Positions 7,374 through 15,037 of a stretch of 15,037 nt of DNA are shown here, in pieces; the first letter of the stretch is position 1; each line of letters begins with the position of its first letter. The notes beneath the pieces are model-generated. The model saw nothing but the letters and a program-made list of their open reading frames with translations. It did not search any database and was not told the origin of the DNA. A program made the position numbers and the translations under genes. Source of the stretch: Chitinophaga pinensis (GTDB lineage: Bacteria > Bacteroidota > Bacteroidia > Flavobacteriales_D > Crocinitomicaceae). The DNA lies in contig CAMBRH010000052.1 of the NCBI GenBank assembly GCA_945870115.1, forward strand, positions 1 through 15,037, read 5' to 3'.

Positions 7374-10300
7374 ATGTTAAAACTTTACTATAAATCTTTA
7401 CTAATATTTTTACTTTGCTCCTTTAATCCAAGTTGGAATGTATATTCTCAATTGGTTGCAAATGCAGGTAATGATGCATTTATTTGTCCGGCTGGAAATG
7501 TTCAATTAGGTTCTGCAACTCCTCATACAGGGGGAACTGGACCATATACTTATTCTTGGCTGCCTGTAACTAATTTATCTTGTACTACTTGCCCAAATCC
7601 AATTTCAACTGCTTCAGCAACAATAACATACACTCTCACAGTAACTGATGCTTCACTTCCAATTCCATTAGTTGATACTGATCAAATAACTGTAACATTT
7701 TCTCCAAATCCAACTGCATCATTTACAGCTTCTGGCGGAAACAATCAATGTGCCAATCTTCCAATTAATTTTACAAATACTTCTGTCGGAGGAACAACTT
7801 TTTCATGGAATTTCGGTGACGTAGGTTCTGGTGCGAGTAATACATCTACGCTTCAAAACCCTTCACATATTTTCACTGCAATTGGTTCTGCAACTCAAAA
7901 TTTTACAGTAACATTAACTACTACAAACGCTGCTGGATGCACAGCAATAAGTTCGCAAGTTGTTACTGTCAGACAAGTTCCGGCTCCTGATTTAGTTGAT
8001 CCTGTAAACGGTTTTAGAAATTGTAATGGTGCAACAGCAGCATTTAATTTAGATGTTTTTGATAATACTGCAACGTTTGGTAATTCAAATTTTGAAATTA
8101 TTTGGGGTGATGGAACGGCAAATTTTACAAATGCTGCAACTGCACCTTCTCCTGTAAATCATACCTATGCAGCAACAGGTGTTTTTGACCTCATTTATAT
8201 TTTAACTGGTGCGAATGGATGCCGTGATTCAACAATAATTCCAGTTGCAAACACTCAAAATCCTTCAAATGGTTTGACTTCATCAGGTAATACAACAGGT
8301 TGTACGCCGTTAAATGTATGTATACAAACAAATACAGCCGGAAATCATAGCACGACAATTTATATTGCAGATTATGGCGACGGTTCTCCATTAGATACTT
8401 TTAGCCATCCACCTCCAGCACAAATTTGCCATACCTATTTGGCATCTTCTTGTGGAGCTTTTGGAACAAATGGTTATACATTTAGTGTGCAAGCTCAAAA
8501 TTTATGCAGTTCAACGCTTGCAACTATTGGAGGTATTCAAGTTTATGAACCACCAACTGCAATTATTGGGGCACCAATAACAAATGTGTGCGTTAATACA
8601 CCTGTTTCCTTTGCAAACAATTCTATTTTAGGTTATAATTCTTCCTGTCAACGTTTTACTACTTTTACTTGGAATTTTGGTGATGGAAGTCCAGTTGTTA
8701 CAACAAATTCTTCAACTGCTATCGGTAATTTTCATACTTATACGGTGCCTGGAATTTATAATGTTGTCTTAACAACTTCAAATACAACTTGTGGAGGAAG
8801 TGACGATACGATTCAAATTTGTGTTGAAGCTCCACCAATTCCAGATTTTTCTGTGGATGATAACATTGCTTGTATTCCTTTTGATGTTTCAACGAACGAT
8901 TTATCAGTGATTGCAAATGATTGTAATACAACTCGCTCTTGGTCAACGCAATTTTTAGCAACTTCTTGTAGTCCTTTTTCTGGCACAAGCAATTTTATTA
9001 ACGGAACAAATTCAACTTCAATTGAACCTGAATTTAGATTTTCAAGTCCTGGAATTTTTCAAATTCAACAAACATTATCAAATTCTTGCGGAAATTTTAC
9101 TTCAACAGAACAAATTACTGCTCAAGCTCCGCCAGAAATTGGAATTAATCCTGTTTCAAGTATTTGTGGTGGACAAAGTGTATCACCAACTCCCATTCTA
9201 AATGATTGCTTGGAATCAATTGATACCTATTTATGGAGTTTTCCTGGGGCTTCAACCGTTTCTTCCAGTTTGTCAACTCCGGGAACAATTACATATCCAA
9301 CAAATGGTCCTTTCACAATTACACTGAGTGCTACAAATTCTTGTGGTACTGATATTGCAACAACTTCATTAACAGTTAATGATGTTCCTCCAGTTGTAAA
9401 CCCATTTACAGTTTCACCTCTTTGTGCGGGCTATGATGCAATTTTTACATCTGATTTAGTTGTTGGTGCAACTTATTCTTGGTCAGGACCAAATGGATTT
9501 ACTTCTTCACAACAAAATCCAATTATAACAAATGTCGTTCCAGGAGATGCTGGATTATATTCTGTTTTTGCATCTTTTGGTTCGTGTTCTGGATTGAGTG
9601 AAAGTGTGAATCTTGTCATTTTACCAATTACAATTGTTAACGCAGGAAATGACATCGTAAATTGTATTGATGACAGCCCTTTTACAATAAATACAGCAAC
9701 TCCAGCTGGTGGTGTATGGACTGGTAATGGAATTGACGCAGCAGGATTATTTAATCCAAGTTCTGCTGGTTCAGGTGTTCACACTTTGACCTATACTTTT
9801 ACAGATCCAGGAACTTTATGTACTTATTCTGATTTTATTTTAGCAACTGTAAATGCTTTACCAATTGTCAATGCAGGAGTAGATGTTTCACTCTGTAATC
9901 AACCAATTGCAAATGATTTGTTTGCAATAACTCCTCTGAATGGAACTTGGTCTGGACCTGGAATTACTGATCCAGCAGGTGAGTTTACTCCAAGTGGAAA
10001 TGGTGTTTTTGAAGTGTTTTATTCTTTTACAGATGGAAATGGATGTTTCAATCACGACTCAATTGATGTTACAGTAATTGATGCAACAGTTGCTGATGCA
10101 GGTTTAGATTCTACCATTTGTGAAAATGGAAGTAATGTTCAATTAACTGGAATCCCTTTGGGTGGAACGTGGACAGGAGTTGGAATTTCTGCTACAGGAG
10201 TTTATGACCCAACAATTGCTGGTACTTTCACCATGACGTACACTTTTGGAGCGGGAACATGTCAAACTATTGATGAAATGGATTTTATTGTAAATCCAGC

Positions 10301-13300
10301 TCCAGTTGTTGAAGCAGGAATTGATTTTACTGTTTGCTTAGATGGAGGAAATATGGACTTAAGCGCTTCCCCAACTCCAATAGGTGGAACTTGGTCAGGT
10401 ACTGGAATCACCAATCCTGCTGGAACTTTTGATCCATTAATTGCTGGAAACGGTTCATTTATTTTAACTTATACTTTTACTGATCCTTTAACAAATTGTT
10501 CAAATACTGATTTTTTAACAGCAAATGTAAATGCTTTACCAATTGTTAATGCTGGAAATGATACTACTTTGTGTAATCAACCACTTCCAGTTCAATTAGT
10601 TGGTTCTCCTTTGGGAGGAGTTTGGTCTGGTTCAAATGTAACAGCAGCTGGAATTTTTACACCAAGTGGAACAGGAGTTTTTGAACTTTTTTACAGCTTT
10701 ACTTTTTCTTCTTGTGATGCAACTGATAGTATGGAAGTTACTGTCGTTGATCCATCTCAAGCTAATGCAGGCTTAGATTTTGAATTGTGTTTTTCAAATA
10801 CACAAACACAAATTGTTGGTCTTCCTGCAGGTGGAACATGGTCTGGAACTGGAATTGCAGGAAATGGAAATTACACACCAAATGTTCCAGGAACATATAC
10901 TTTAACTTATTCATTTGGTGGAGGAAATTGTTTGACAACTGATGATGTAGAATTAATTGTTCACGATTTACCGATTGTTGATGCTGGACTTGATGACGCT
11001 TTTTGTGAGTCTGAAGCAGCAGTAAATTTTGTTGGAAATCCCGCAAACGGAACTTGGACTGGATCTGGAATTACGAATGGAATTTTTGGAACTTTTGATC
11101 CTTCAATTGCTGCAATTGGAAACAATACACTAACCTACACTTTTACTGATCCAATTACGACTTGTACAAATACGGATGATATTGTTGTATTAATTAATGC
11201 TTTACCAAATGTTAGTTTTGCATTTAATCCAATAGTTTGTTCAAATATTTCAGAAAGTTTTACAAATAATACCATTTTAGGAGATACTTATTCCTGGAAT
11301 TTTGGCGATGGAACAGCATTAAATGTTAATACAAATCCAAATCATAGTTTTGCAAATACTGGATTTTTTGACATAAATTTAATTGCGACTTCAATTGATG
11401 GTTGTATCGATTCTCTTTCTCAACAAATTGAAGTGCGAGAAACTCCAACAGCTGATTTTACAGTTGCACCAGATTCCGCTTGTGGTCCATTAATAGTGAA
11501 TTTTACAAACAACTCTTCTGGACTTGGAGCAATTGTTTATGCTTGGGATTTTGGAAATGGAAATACTTCAGCTCTACAAAACCCAGCCCCTGAAACCTAT
11601 ATTGCAGGTTTAATTCAAGATACATCTTACATTATTACCTTAGATGTTACCAATTTTTGTGGAACAGTTTCTCATTCTGATACAGTAAAAGTTATGCCTT
11701 TACCAATTGCTCGTTTTGGACCTCGATTTGACGTTGGTTGTTCACCATTTATTCTTGAATTTGCTAATAATAGTGTTGGATTACCTGATGTTTATGACTG
11801 GGATTTTGGAAATGGAACAACTTCAAATTTGAGTGATTCTTTGTTTACGCAAGTTTTTATAACTGGTTTAGAAGATACAACTTTTACCATTAGATTAATT
11901 GTCACAAATGAATGTGGAATTGATTCAGCTTTTCACACAATAACCATTTTACCACAAACTGTAAACGCATTTTTTAATACAAATATCACGGAAGGTTGTG
12001 CGCCTCTAACAGTTAATTTTACAAATTTATCAAATGGAGGTTTGCAATATGCTTGGGATTTTGATGATTTGAATTTTGCAAATACTGCAGATGCAACAAA
12101 TACATATACTCAAGCTGGAACATACACTGTTCAGATGATTGTGAACAATGATTGCAGTGTTGATACTTCTTATGCAACGATAGAAGTGCATCCAACGCCA
12201 GACATTGATTTCAGTTTTGCACCAAGTAGTTCCTGTGTTGGCGATTCGATTCAGTTTACAAATTTATCAACAAACATAGCTGGAATAACTTATGACTTTG
12301 GAGATTTAAGTTTTTCTAATTTATCAAATCCGACACATGCATATGCTTCAAGCGGAACATTCCAAGTAACCCTTTCAGGGTCCAGCACACTTTATGCCTG
12401 TCAGGCGAGTATCACGAAACCGGTTGATATTTCTTTAACACCAATTGCAGGTTTCAACATGAATGTTTCAGATGTCTGTGATCCAGCGCAAATTACTTTT
12501 ACAAATACAAGTCAATCGTTTAATTTTATCACTTGGGATTTTGATGATGGAAATGTTTCTTCCTTACCTAATCCAACTCATACTTACACTAGTCCTGGTA
12601 TTTATGACATAAAAGTTGTTGTTCAAAATGCGGCCGGTTGTTTCGATTCGATAACACAGCAAGTTGAAATTTTCCCAACGCCAGTCGCGGACTTTAATCT
12701 GACAGTTGTAGATTCTTGTCATGTTCCAGTAATTGTAAATGTTCAAAATAATTCAACGGGAGGAACATCTTACGATTGGGATTTTGGTAATGCAACAAGT
12801 TCCACTTTAACAAATCCAATCATAACTTACCCAAATCCTGGGATTTATGATGTAAAATTAATTGTTTCAAACCAATTTGGATGTGAGGACTCTTTAACGA
12901 AAATTGTCAATATAGATAATATTCCAGTAGCATCTTTTACCATTCCGCCTTACGACACTTGTTTTCCAAGTATTGTTGTTTTTAATAATACGAGTATAAA
13001 TTATTCCATTATTAATTGGAGTTTTGGAGATGGAAATGTTTCAAACAACGTTAATCCAAGTAATTTTTACTTAAATCCAGGGGATTATTTTGTTAAAGTT
13101 GTTGTTGAAAATAACAATAGTTGTAAAGATTCTGCAACACAAATGGTTCGTGTATACCCTGTTCCAACAGCAGATTTTTTAGTTATTAATGCTGATTCAT
13201 GTAAATTGCCAGCTCAAGTTTTAACTAGCAATACTTCATTAGGTTCAACAAATTATTTCTGGAATTTTGGCAATGGATTTACTTCTAATACAACAAATTC

Positions 13301-14228
13301 AAATTCGTTTTATAACGCACCTGGAACTTATTTCATCAAACTTGTAGCGACCAATCAATATGGTTGTCAAGATTCAATTATAAAAGATGTAACGATTTAT
13401 GAACCACCAACGGCAAATTTCATCGTTTCTGATCAAAGTATGTGTGTTGGCGATGACTTTTTTGCCACATCACTCAGTTTGCAAACAGATTCCGTGAGGT
13501 GGTTTATGGGTGATGGAATTGAATACACTAACAATGTGGTGAATCACAGTTATGAAAATGCAGGCGATTATTTTATTGCTTTAGTTGCTTATGGTCAAGG
13601 AACATGCAGTGATACGATGTTTGCTTCGATTCCAGTAACGGTAAATGTAACTCCAACAGCTAATTTTTCTTATGTCAATCGTGAAGAAGAAAACTTAGTA
13701 AATGGAACAATTGATTTTTCAAATCTATCTGCTTTTGCTAATAGTTATTTGTGGTATTTGGAAGGAGATTCAACTTCAACCAAGGTAAATCCAACTTATG
13801 AATACAATTATTTTGGAGATATTCAAGTAACATTAATTGCATTTAACGATAACGGTTGTGTGGATTCAATCACCAAGACAGTCGCTATTGACTATTACAA
13901 GGGACTTTTTGTTCCTAACGCTTTGTATCCAAATCATCCAAGTTTTGAAGTATCACACTTTCTTCCAAAAGGAGTTGGACTATATTCATATCATATTTTT
14001 ATTTACGACGATTGGGGTAATTTAATTTGGGAATCGACCGCTTTAGATGCAGTTGGAAGACCAACAGAATCTTGGGATGGAACATTTAATGGAGTTCCTG
14101 TTCAACAAGATGCTTATGTGTGGAAAGTAGATGCAACTTATTTAACCACAGGACTTTGGGAAGGTAAAGAATACCCAAATGAAAGAAAAATCTTTAAAAA
14201 ATCAGGAACCGTAACAGTAATCAGATGA
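7374..14228 (+). CDS. Giant PKD-repeat surface protein exported by the T9SS, type B (gliding-motility-associated) sorting domain
   Basis: The 2284-residue protein begins with a signal peptide (about 1-25, ending NVYSQ). Module order: an Ig/HYR-like unit (27-110); PKD-type domains at about 112-486 with W145-N-F-G-D149, W244-G-D-G247, Y334-G-D-G337 and W433-N-F-G-D-G438; degenerate PKD-like units (487-670); an Ig-like unit (671-750); seven special repeats (756-1278); eleven PKD-like domains (1279-2172); and a type B CTD (2173-2284) recognised by FVPNALYPN, IYDDWGNLIWES and SWDGTFNGVPVQQDAYVWKV. Such proteins are carried across the outer membrane by the T9SS and displayed or released; an adhesin, filament or matrix role is likely but inferred. 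The stop overlaps the start of the SprF-like gene (ATGA), the arrangement expected for a type B cargo and its partner. The frame is intact throughout. No enzymatic domain was seen. Confidence 0.95.
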   Translation: MLKLYYKSLLIFLLCSFNPSWNVYSQLVANAGNDAFICPAGNVQLGSATPHTGGTGPYTYSWLPVTNLSCTTCPNPISTASATITYTLTVTDASLPIPLVDTDQITVTFSPNPTASFTASGGNNQCANLPINFTNTSVGGTTFSWNFGDVGSGASNTSTLQNPSHIFTAIGSATQNFTVTLTTTNAAGCTAISSQVVTVRQVPAPDLVDPVNGFRNCNGATAAFNLDVFDNTATFGNSNFEIIWGDGTANFTNAATAPSPVNHTYAATGVFDLIYILTGANGCRDSTIIPVANTQNPSNGLTSSGNTTGCTPLNVCIQTNTAGNHSTTIYIADYGDGSPLDTFSHPPPAQICHTYLASSCGAFGTNGYTFSVQAQNLCSSTLATIGGIQVYEPPTAIIGAPITNVCVNTPVSFANNSILGYNSSCQRFTTFTWNFGDGSPVVTTNSSTAIGNFHTYTVPGIYNVVLTTSNTTCGGSDDTIQICVEAPPIPDFSVDDNIACIPFDVSTNDLSVIANDCNTTRSWSTQFLATSCSPFSGTSNFINGTNSTSIEPEFRFSSPGIFQIQQTLSNSCGNFTSTEQITAQAPPEIGINPVSSICGGQSVSPTPILNDCLESIDTYLWSFPGASTVSSSLSTPGTITYPTNGPFTITLSATNSCGTDIATTSLTVNDVPPVVNPFTVSPLCAGYDAIFTSDLVVGATYSWSGPNGFTSSQQNPIITNVVPGDAGLYSVFASFGSCSGLSESVNLVILPITIVNAGNDIVNCIDDSPFTINTATPAGGVWTGNGIDAAGLFNPSSAGSGVHTLTYTFTDPGTLCTYSDFILATVNALPIVNAGVDVSLCNQPIANDLFAITPLNGTWSGPGITDPAGEFTPSGNGVFEVFYSFTDGNGCFNHDSIDVTVIDATVADAGLDSTICENGSNVQLTGIPLGGTWTGVGISATGVYDPTIAGTFTMTYTFGAGTCQTIDEMDFIVNPAPVVEAGIDFTVCLDGGNMDLSASPTPIGGTWSGTGITNPAGTFDPLIAGNGSFILTYTFTDPLTNCSNTDFLTANVNALPIVNAGNDTTLCNQPLPVQLVGSPLGGVWSGSNVTAAGIFTPSGTGVFELFYSFTFSSCDATDSMEVTVVDPSQANAGLDFELCFSNTQTQIVGLPAGGTWSGTGIAGNGNYTPNVPGTYTLTYSFGGGNCLTTDDVELIVHDLPIVDAGLDDAFCESEAAVNFVGNPANGTWTGSGITNGIFGTFDPSIAAIGNNTLTYTFTDPITTCTNTDDIVVLINALPNVSFAFNPIVCSNISESFTNNTILGDTYSWNFGDGTALNVNTNPNHSFANTGFFDINLIATSIDGCIDSLSQQIEVRETPTADFTVAPDSACGPLIVNFTNNSSGLGAIVYAWDFGNGNTSALQNPAPETYIAGLIQDTSYIITLDVTNFCGTVSHSDTVKVMPLPIARFGPRFDVGCSPFILEFANNSVGLPDVYDWDFGNGTTSNLSDSLFTQVFITGLEDTTFTIRLIVTNECGIDSAFHTITILPQTVNAFFNTNITEGCAPLTVNFTNLSNGGLQYAWDFDDLNFANTADATNTYTQAGTYTVQMIVNNDCSVDTSYATIEVHPTPDIDFSFAPSSSCVGDSIQFTNLSTNIAGITYDFGDLSFSNLSNPTHAYASSGTFQVTLSGSSTLYACQASITKPVDISLTPIAGFNMNVSDVCDPAQITFTNTSQSFNFITWDFDDGNVSSLPNPTHTYTSPGIYDIKVVVQNAAGCFDSITQQVEIFPTPVADFNLTVVDSCHVPVIVNVQNNSTGGTSYDWDFGNATSSTLTNPIITYPNPGIYDVKLIVSNQFGCEDSLTKIVNIDNIPVASFTIPPYDTCFPSIVVFNNTSINYSIINWSFGDGNVSNNVNPSNFYLNPGDYFVKVVVENNNSCKDSATQMVRVYPVPTADFLVINADSCKLPAQVLTSNTSLGSTNYFWNFGNGFTSNTTNSNSFYNAPGTYFIKLVATNQYGCQDSIIKDVTIYEPPTANFIVSDQSMCVGDDFFATSLSLQTDSVRWFMGDGIEYTNNVVNHSYENAGDYFIALVAYGQGTCSDTMFASIPVTVNVTPTANFSYVNREEENLVNGTIDFSNLSAFANSYLWYLEGDSTSTKVNPTYEYNYFGDIQVTLIAFNDNGCVDSITKTVAIDYYKGLFVPNALYPNHPSFEVSHFLPKGVGLYSYHIFIYDDWGNLIWESTALDAVGRPTESWDGTFNGVPVQQDAYVWKVDATYLTTGLWEGKEYPNERKIFKKSGTVTVIR
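9639..11207 (+). repeat. Seven tandem Ig-like repeats in an A-B-C-A-B-C-A higher-order pattern
   Basis: Residues 756-1278 of the PKD protein consist of seven units starting at residues 756, 833, 908, 980, 1059, 1131 and 1203 (bases 9639, 9870, 10095, 10311, 10548, 10764, 10980). Each has the core [N/D/E]AG-x-D...C...GG-x-W-[ST]-G...G-x-[FY]-x-P...C. Units 1, 4 and 7 share LTYTFTDP-x-T-x-C and NALP. Units 2 and 5 share LCNQP, FTPSG-x-GVFE and FYSFT. Units 3 and 6 share a C-x(5,6)-QLTG/QIVG-x-P-x-GGTW stretch, PGTYTLTYSF-like endings and a shorter length. The three-unit period is 223-226 residues. Confidence 0.85.
11208..13889 (+). repeat. Array of eleven PKD-like domains of about 80-85 residues
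   Basis: Residues 1279-2172 of the PKD protein divide into domains starting at about 1279, 1359, 1444, 1528, 1608, 1690, 1770, 1850, 1931, 2011 and 2093. Typical units run P-x-A-x-F...C-x-P...V-x-F-x-N-x-S...W-[DN]-F-G-[DN]-G...NP-x-H-x-Y...G-x-[YF]-x-[VI]-x-L...G-C-x-DS. The WDFGDG core varies (WNFGDG at 1308, WDFGNG at 1391 and 1476, WDFDDGN at 1721, WNFGNG at 1963, WFMGDG at 2043). The last domain lacks the first cysteine. Confidence 0.85.
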
Positions 14229-15037
14229 TGAAAAAATATACACTACAATTAAGTTTATTTGTTTGTCTATTAATTACGACAACAAATTTAACCGCACAAG
14301 ATCCTAACTTTTCCATGTTTTATAATAATCCAACGTATTATAACCCTGGAATGACAGCTATTGGAAATGGTTTTACATTCAGAACAAATGCCAGAAGTTT
14401 ATGGACTCCAATTCCAAGTAAATTTAATACGGTTTCTGTTTCTTTAGAAGCAGAAGCAGTTAATAAAATTGGTTTTGGTTTGCAAGCGTATTCAGATGTT
14501 GCAGGCGAAGGTTCACTCAGAACAACGGGTGCAAATCTTGCATATATGTATCGGCCATTGGAATCAAAAAACGCCTTGTTACAAATTGGTTTTTCAGGTG
14601 GATTAGTTAATAAGTATATTGACTGGAGTAAATTAACTTTTTCAGATCAGCTGGATGAAGTCCACGGAAATGTGCGTGAATCAGCTTTTGCAAGTCCAAA
14701 TTTTAGAAATGTTTCTTATGCTGATTTTGCTGCTGGATTAGCTTTCAAATTCAACCGTCAAAAGAAAAAATCTGGTGGAATGAAACGCAAAATCACTGGA
14801 ACTTTTGGTGCAGGATTTCATCATTTAACACAACCAAAAGATGCTTTTTTAGGTGACAAAGAACGCTTGCCAATAAAAAGTGTTGGACACGGAACAATCA
14901 GTTTTTTGATTGATAATGTGATTTTTTCACCAGCGTTTATTTATGAAAGACAAAACCAATTTCAGACATTTACACTTGGAATGAATATCATAAAAAAACC
15001 ATTTTATGCAGGAATTTGGTTCAGAAATAGAAGTTAT
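14225..15037 (+). CDS. PorP/SprF-family outer-membrane protein, 3' truncated by the window edge
   Basis: Translation from ATG at 14225 stays open for 271 codons to the last base of the window. Residues 1-25 (MMKKYTLQLSLFVCLLITTTNLTAQ) are a signal peptide. The mature N-terminus QDPNFSMFYNNPTYYNPGM is the hallmark of the PorP/SprF family (compare QDPxFSQFYxNPxYLNPA), followed by alternating hydrophobic stretches typical of an outer-membrane beta barrel. Family members are usually somewhat over 300 residues, so a minor C-terminal part is probably missing. SprF of Flavobacterium johnsoniae is needed for secretion of the type B cargo SprB, and PorP-type proteins are associated with the T9SS machinery. 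Here the gene overlaps the PKD cargo gene by the ATGA tetranucleotide, indicating translational coupling and a dedicated partner role. A second ATG at 14228 is an alternative start. No separate promoter is visible. Confidence 0.92.
   Translation, partial: MMKKYTLQLSLFVCLLITTTNLTAQDPNFSMFYNNPTYYNPGMTAIGNGFTFRTNARSLWTPIPSKFNTVSVSLEAEAVNKIGFGLQAYSDVAGEGSLRTTGANLAYMYRPLESKNALLQIGFSGGLVNKYIDWSKLTFSDQLDEVHGNVRESAFASPNFRNVSYADFAAGLAFKFNRQKKKSGGMKRKITGTFGAGFHHLTQPKDAFLGDKERLPIKSVGHGTISFLIDNVIFSPAFIYERQNQFQTFTLGMNIIKKPFYAGIWFRNRSY

Noticed and set aside
7374..14228. The long repetitive gene as a possible CRISPR array or mobile element
   Set aside because: The periodicity is at the protein level (PKD/Ig-like domains in one intact frame) with diverged DNA, not short identical repeats with unique spacers, and there are no transposase motifs.

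Overview
The window looks like a chromosomal piece of a Bacteroidota bacterium, most likely Flavobacteriales (possibly Crocinitomicaceae/Fluviicola-like; genus is inference). The evidence is the low GC content, promoter boxes of the Bacteroidota type (TAnnTTTG), weak ribosome binding sites, type IX secretion system (T9SS) C-terminal sorting domains of both type A and type B, a PorP/SprF-family protein, and a large PKD-repeat surface protein.

Layout. At 23-235 (minus) lies a short ORF with a good signal peptide that stops after 70 codons and may be the frameshifted start of a longer secreted protein. Divergent from it, 401-2689 (plus) encodes a 12-TM RND/MMPL-type exporter. At 3064-4944 (plus) is a secreted thioredoxin-fold protein carrying CARDB/Ig-like modules and a type A T9SS sorting domain, closed by a strong hairpin-plus-T-run terminator. 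A 560-bp intergenic region follows, holding this terminator, an inverted-repeat element and a second terminator facing the other way. That second terminator belongs to 5504-7060 (minus), a clear ALDH7/antiquitin-type aldehyde dehydrogenase. Divergent from it, 7374-14228 (plus) encodes a 2284-residue exported protein made almost entirely of PKD/Ig-like modules with a type B (gliding-motility-associated) sorting domain. Its stop codon overlaps the start of a PorP/SprF-like gene (14225 to the window end, 3' truncated).

How the genes fit together. The best-supported functional unit is the last pair: a giant T9SS type B cargo and its probable dedicated SprF-like outer-membrane partner, translationally coupled through an ATGA overlap. 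This resembles the sprB-sprF arrangement known from Flavobacterium gliding motility. The thioredoxin-like secreted protein is a separate T9SS cargo. The ALDH and the RND exporter look like ordinary chromosomal genes with no visible pathway partners here.

The most unusual structure is inside the giant gene. Seven tandem 72-79-residue repeats (9639-11207) fall into three subtypes arranged A-B-C-A-B-C-A, a higher-order repeat with a period of about 225 residues (about 675 bp). Each repeat keeps two cysteines at equivalent positions. Eleven PKD-like domains follow, ten of which also keep a two-cysteine pattern. No RNA genes, CRISPR arrays, insertion sequences or phage genes were seen.
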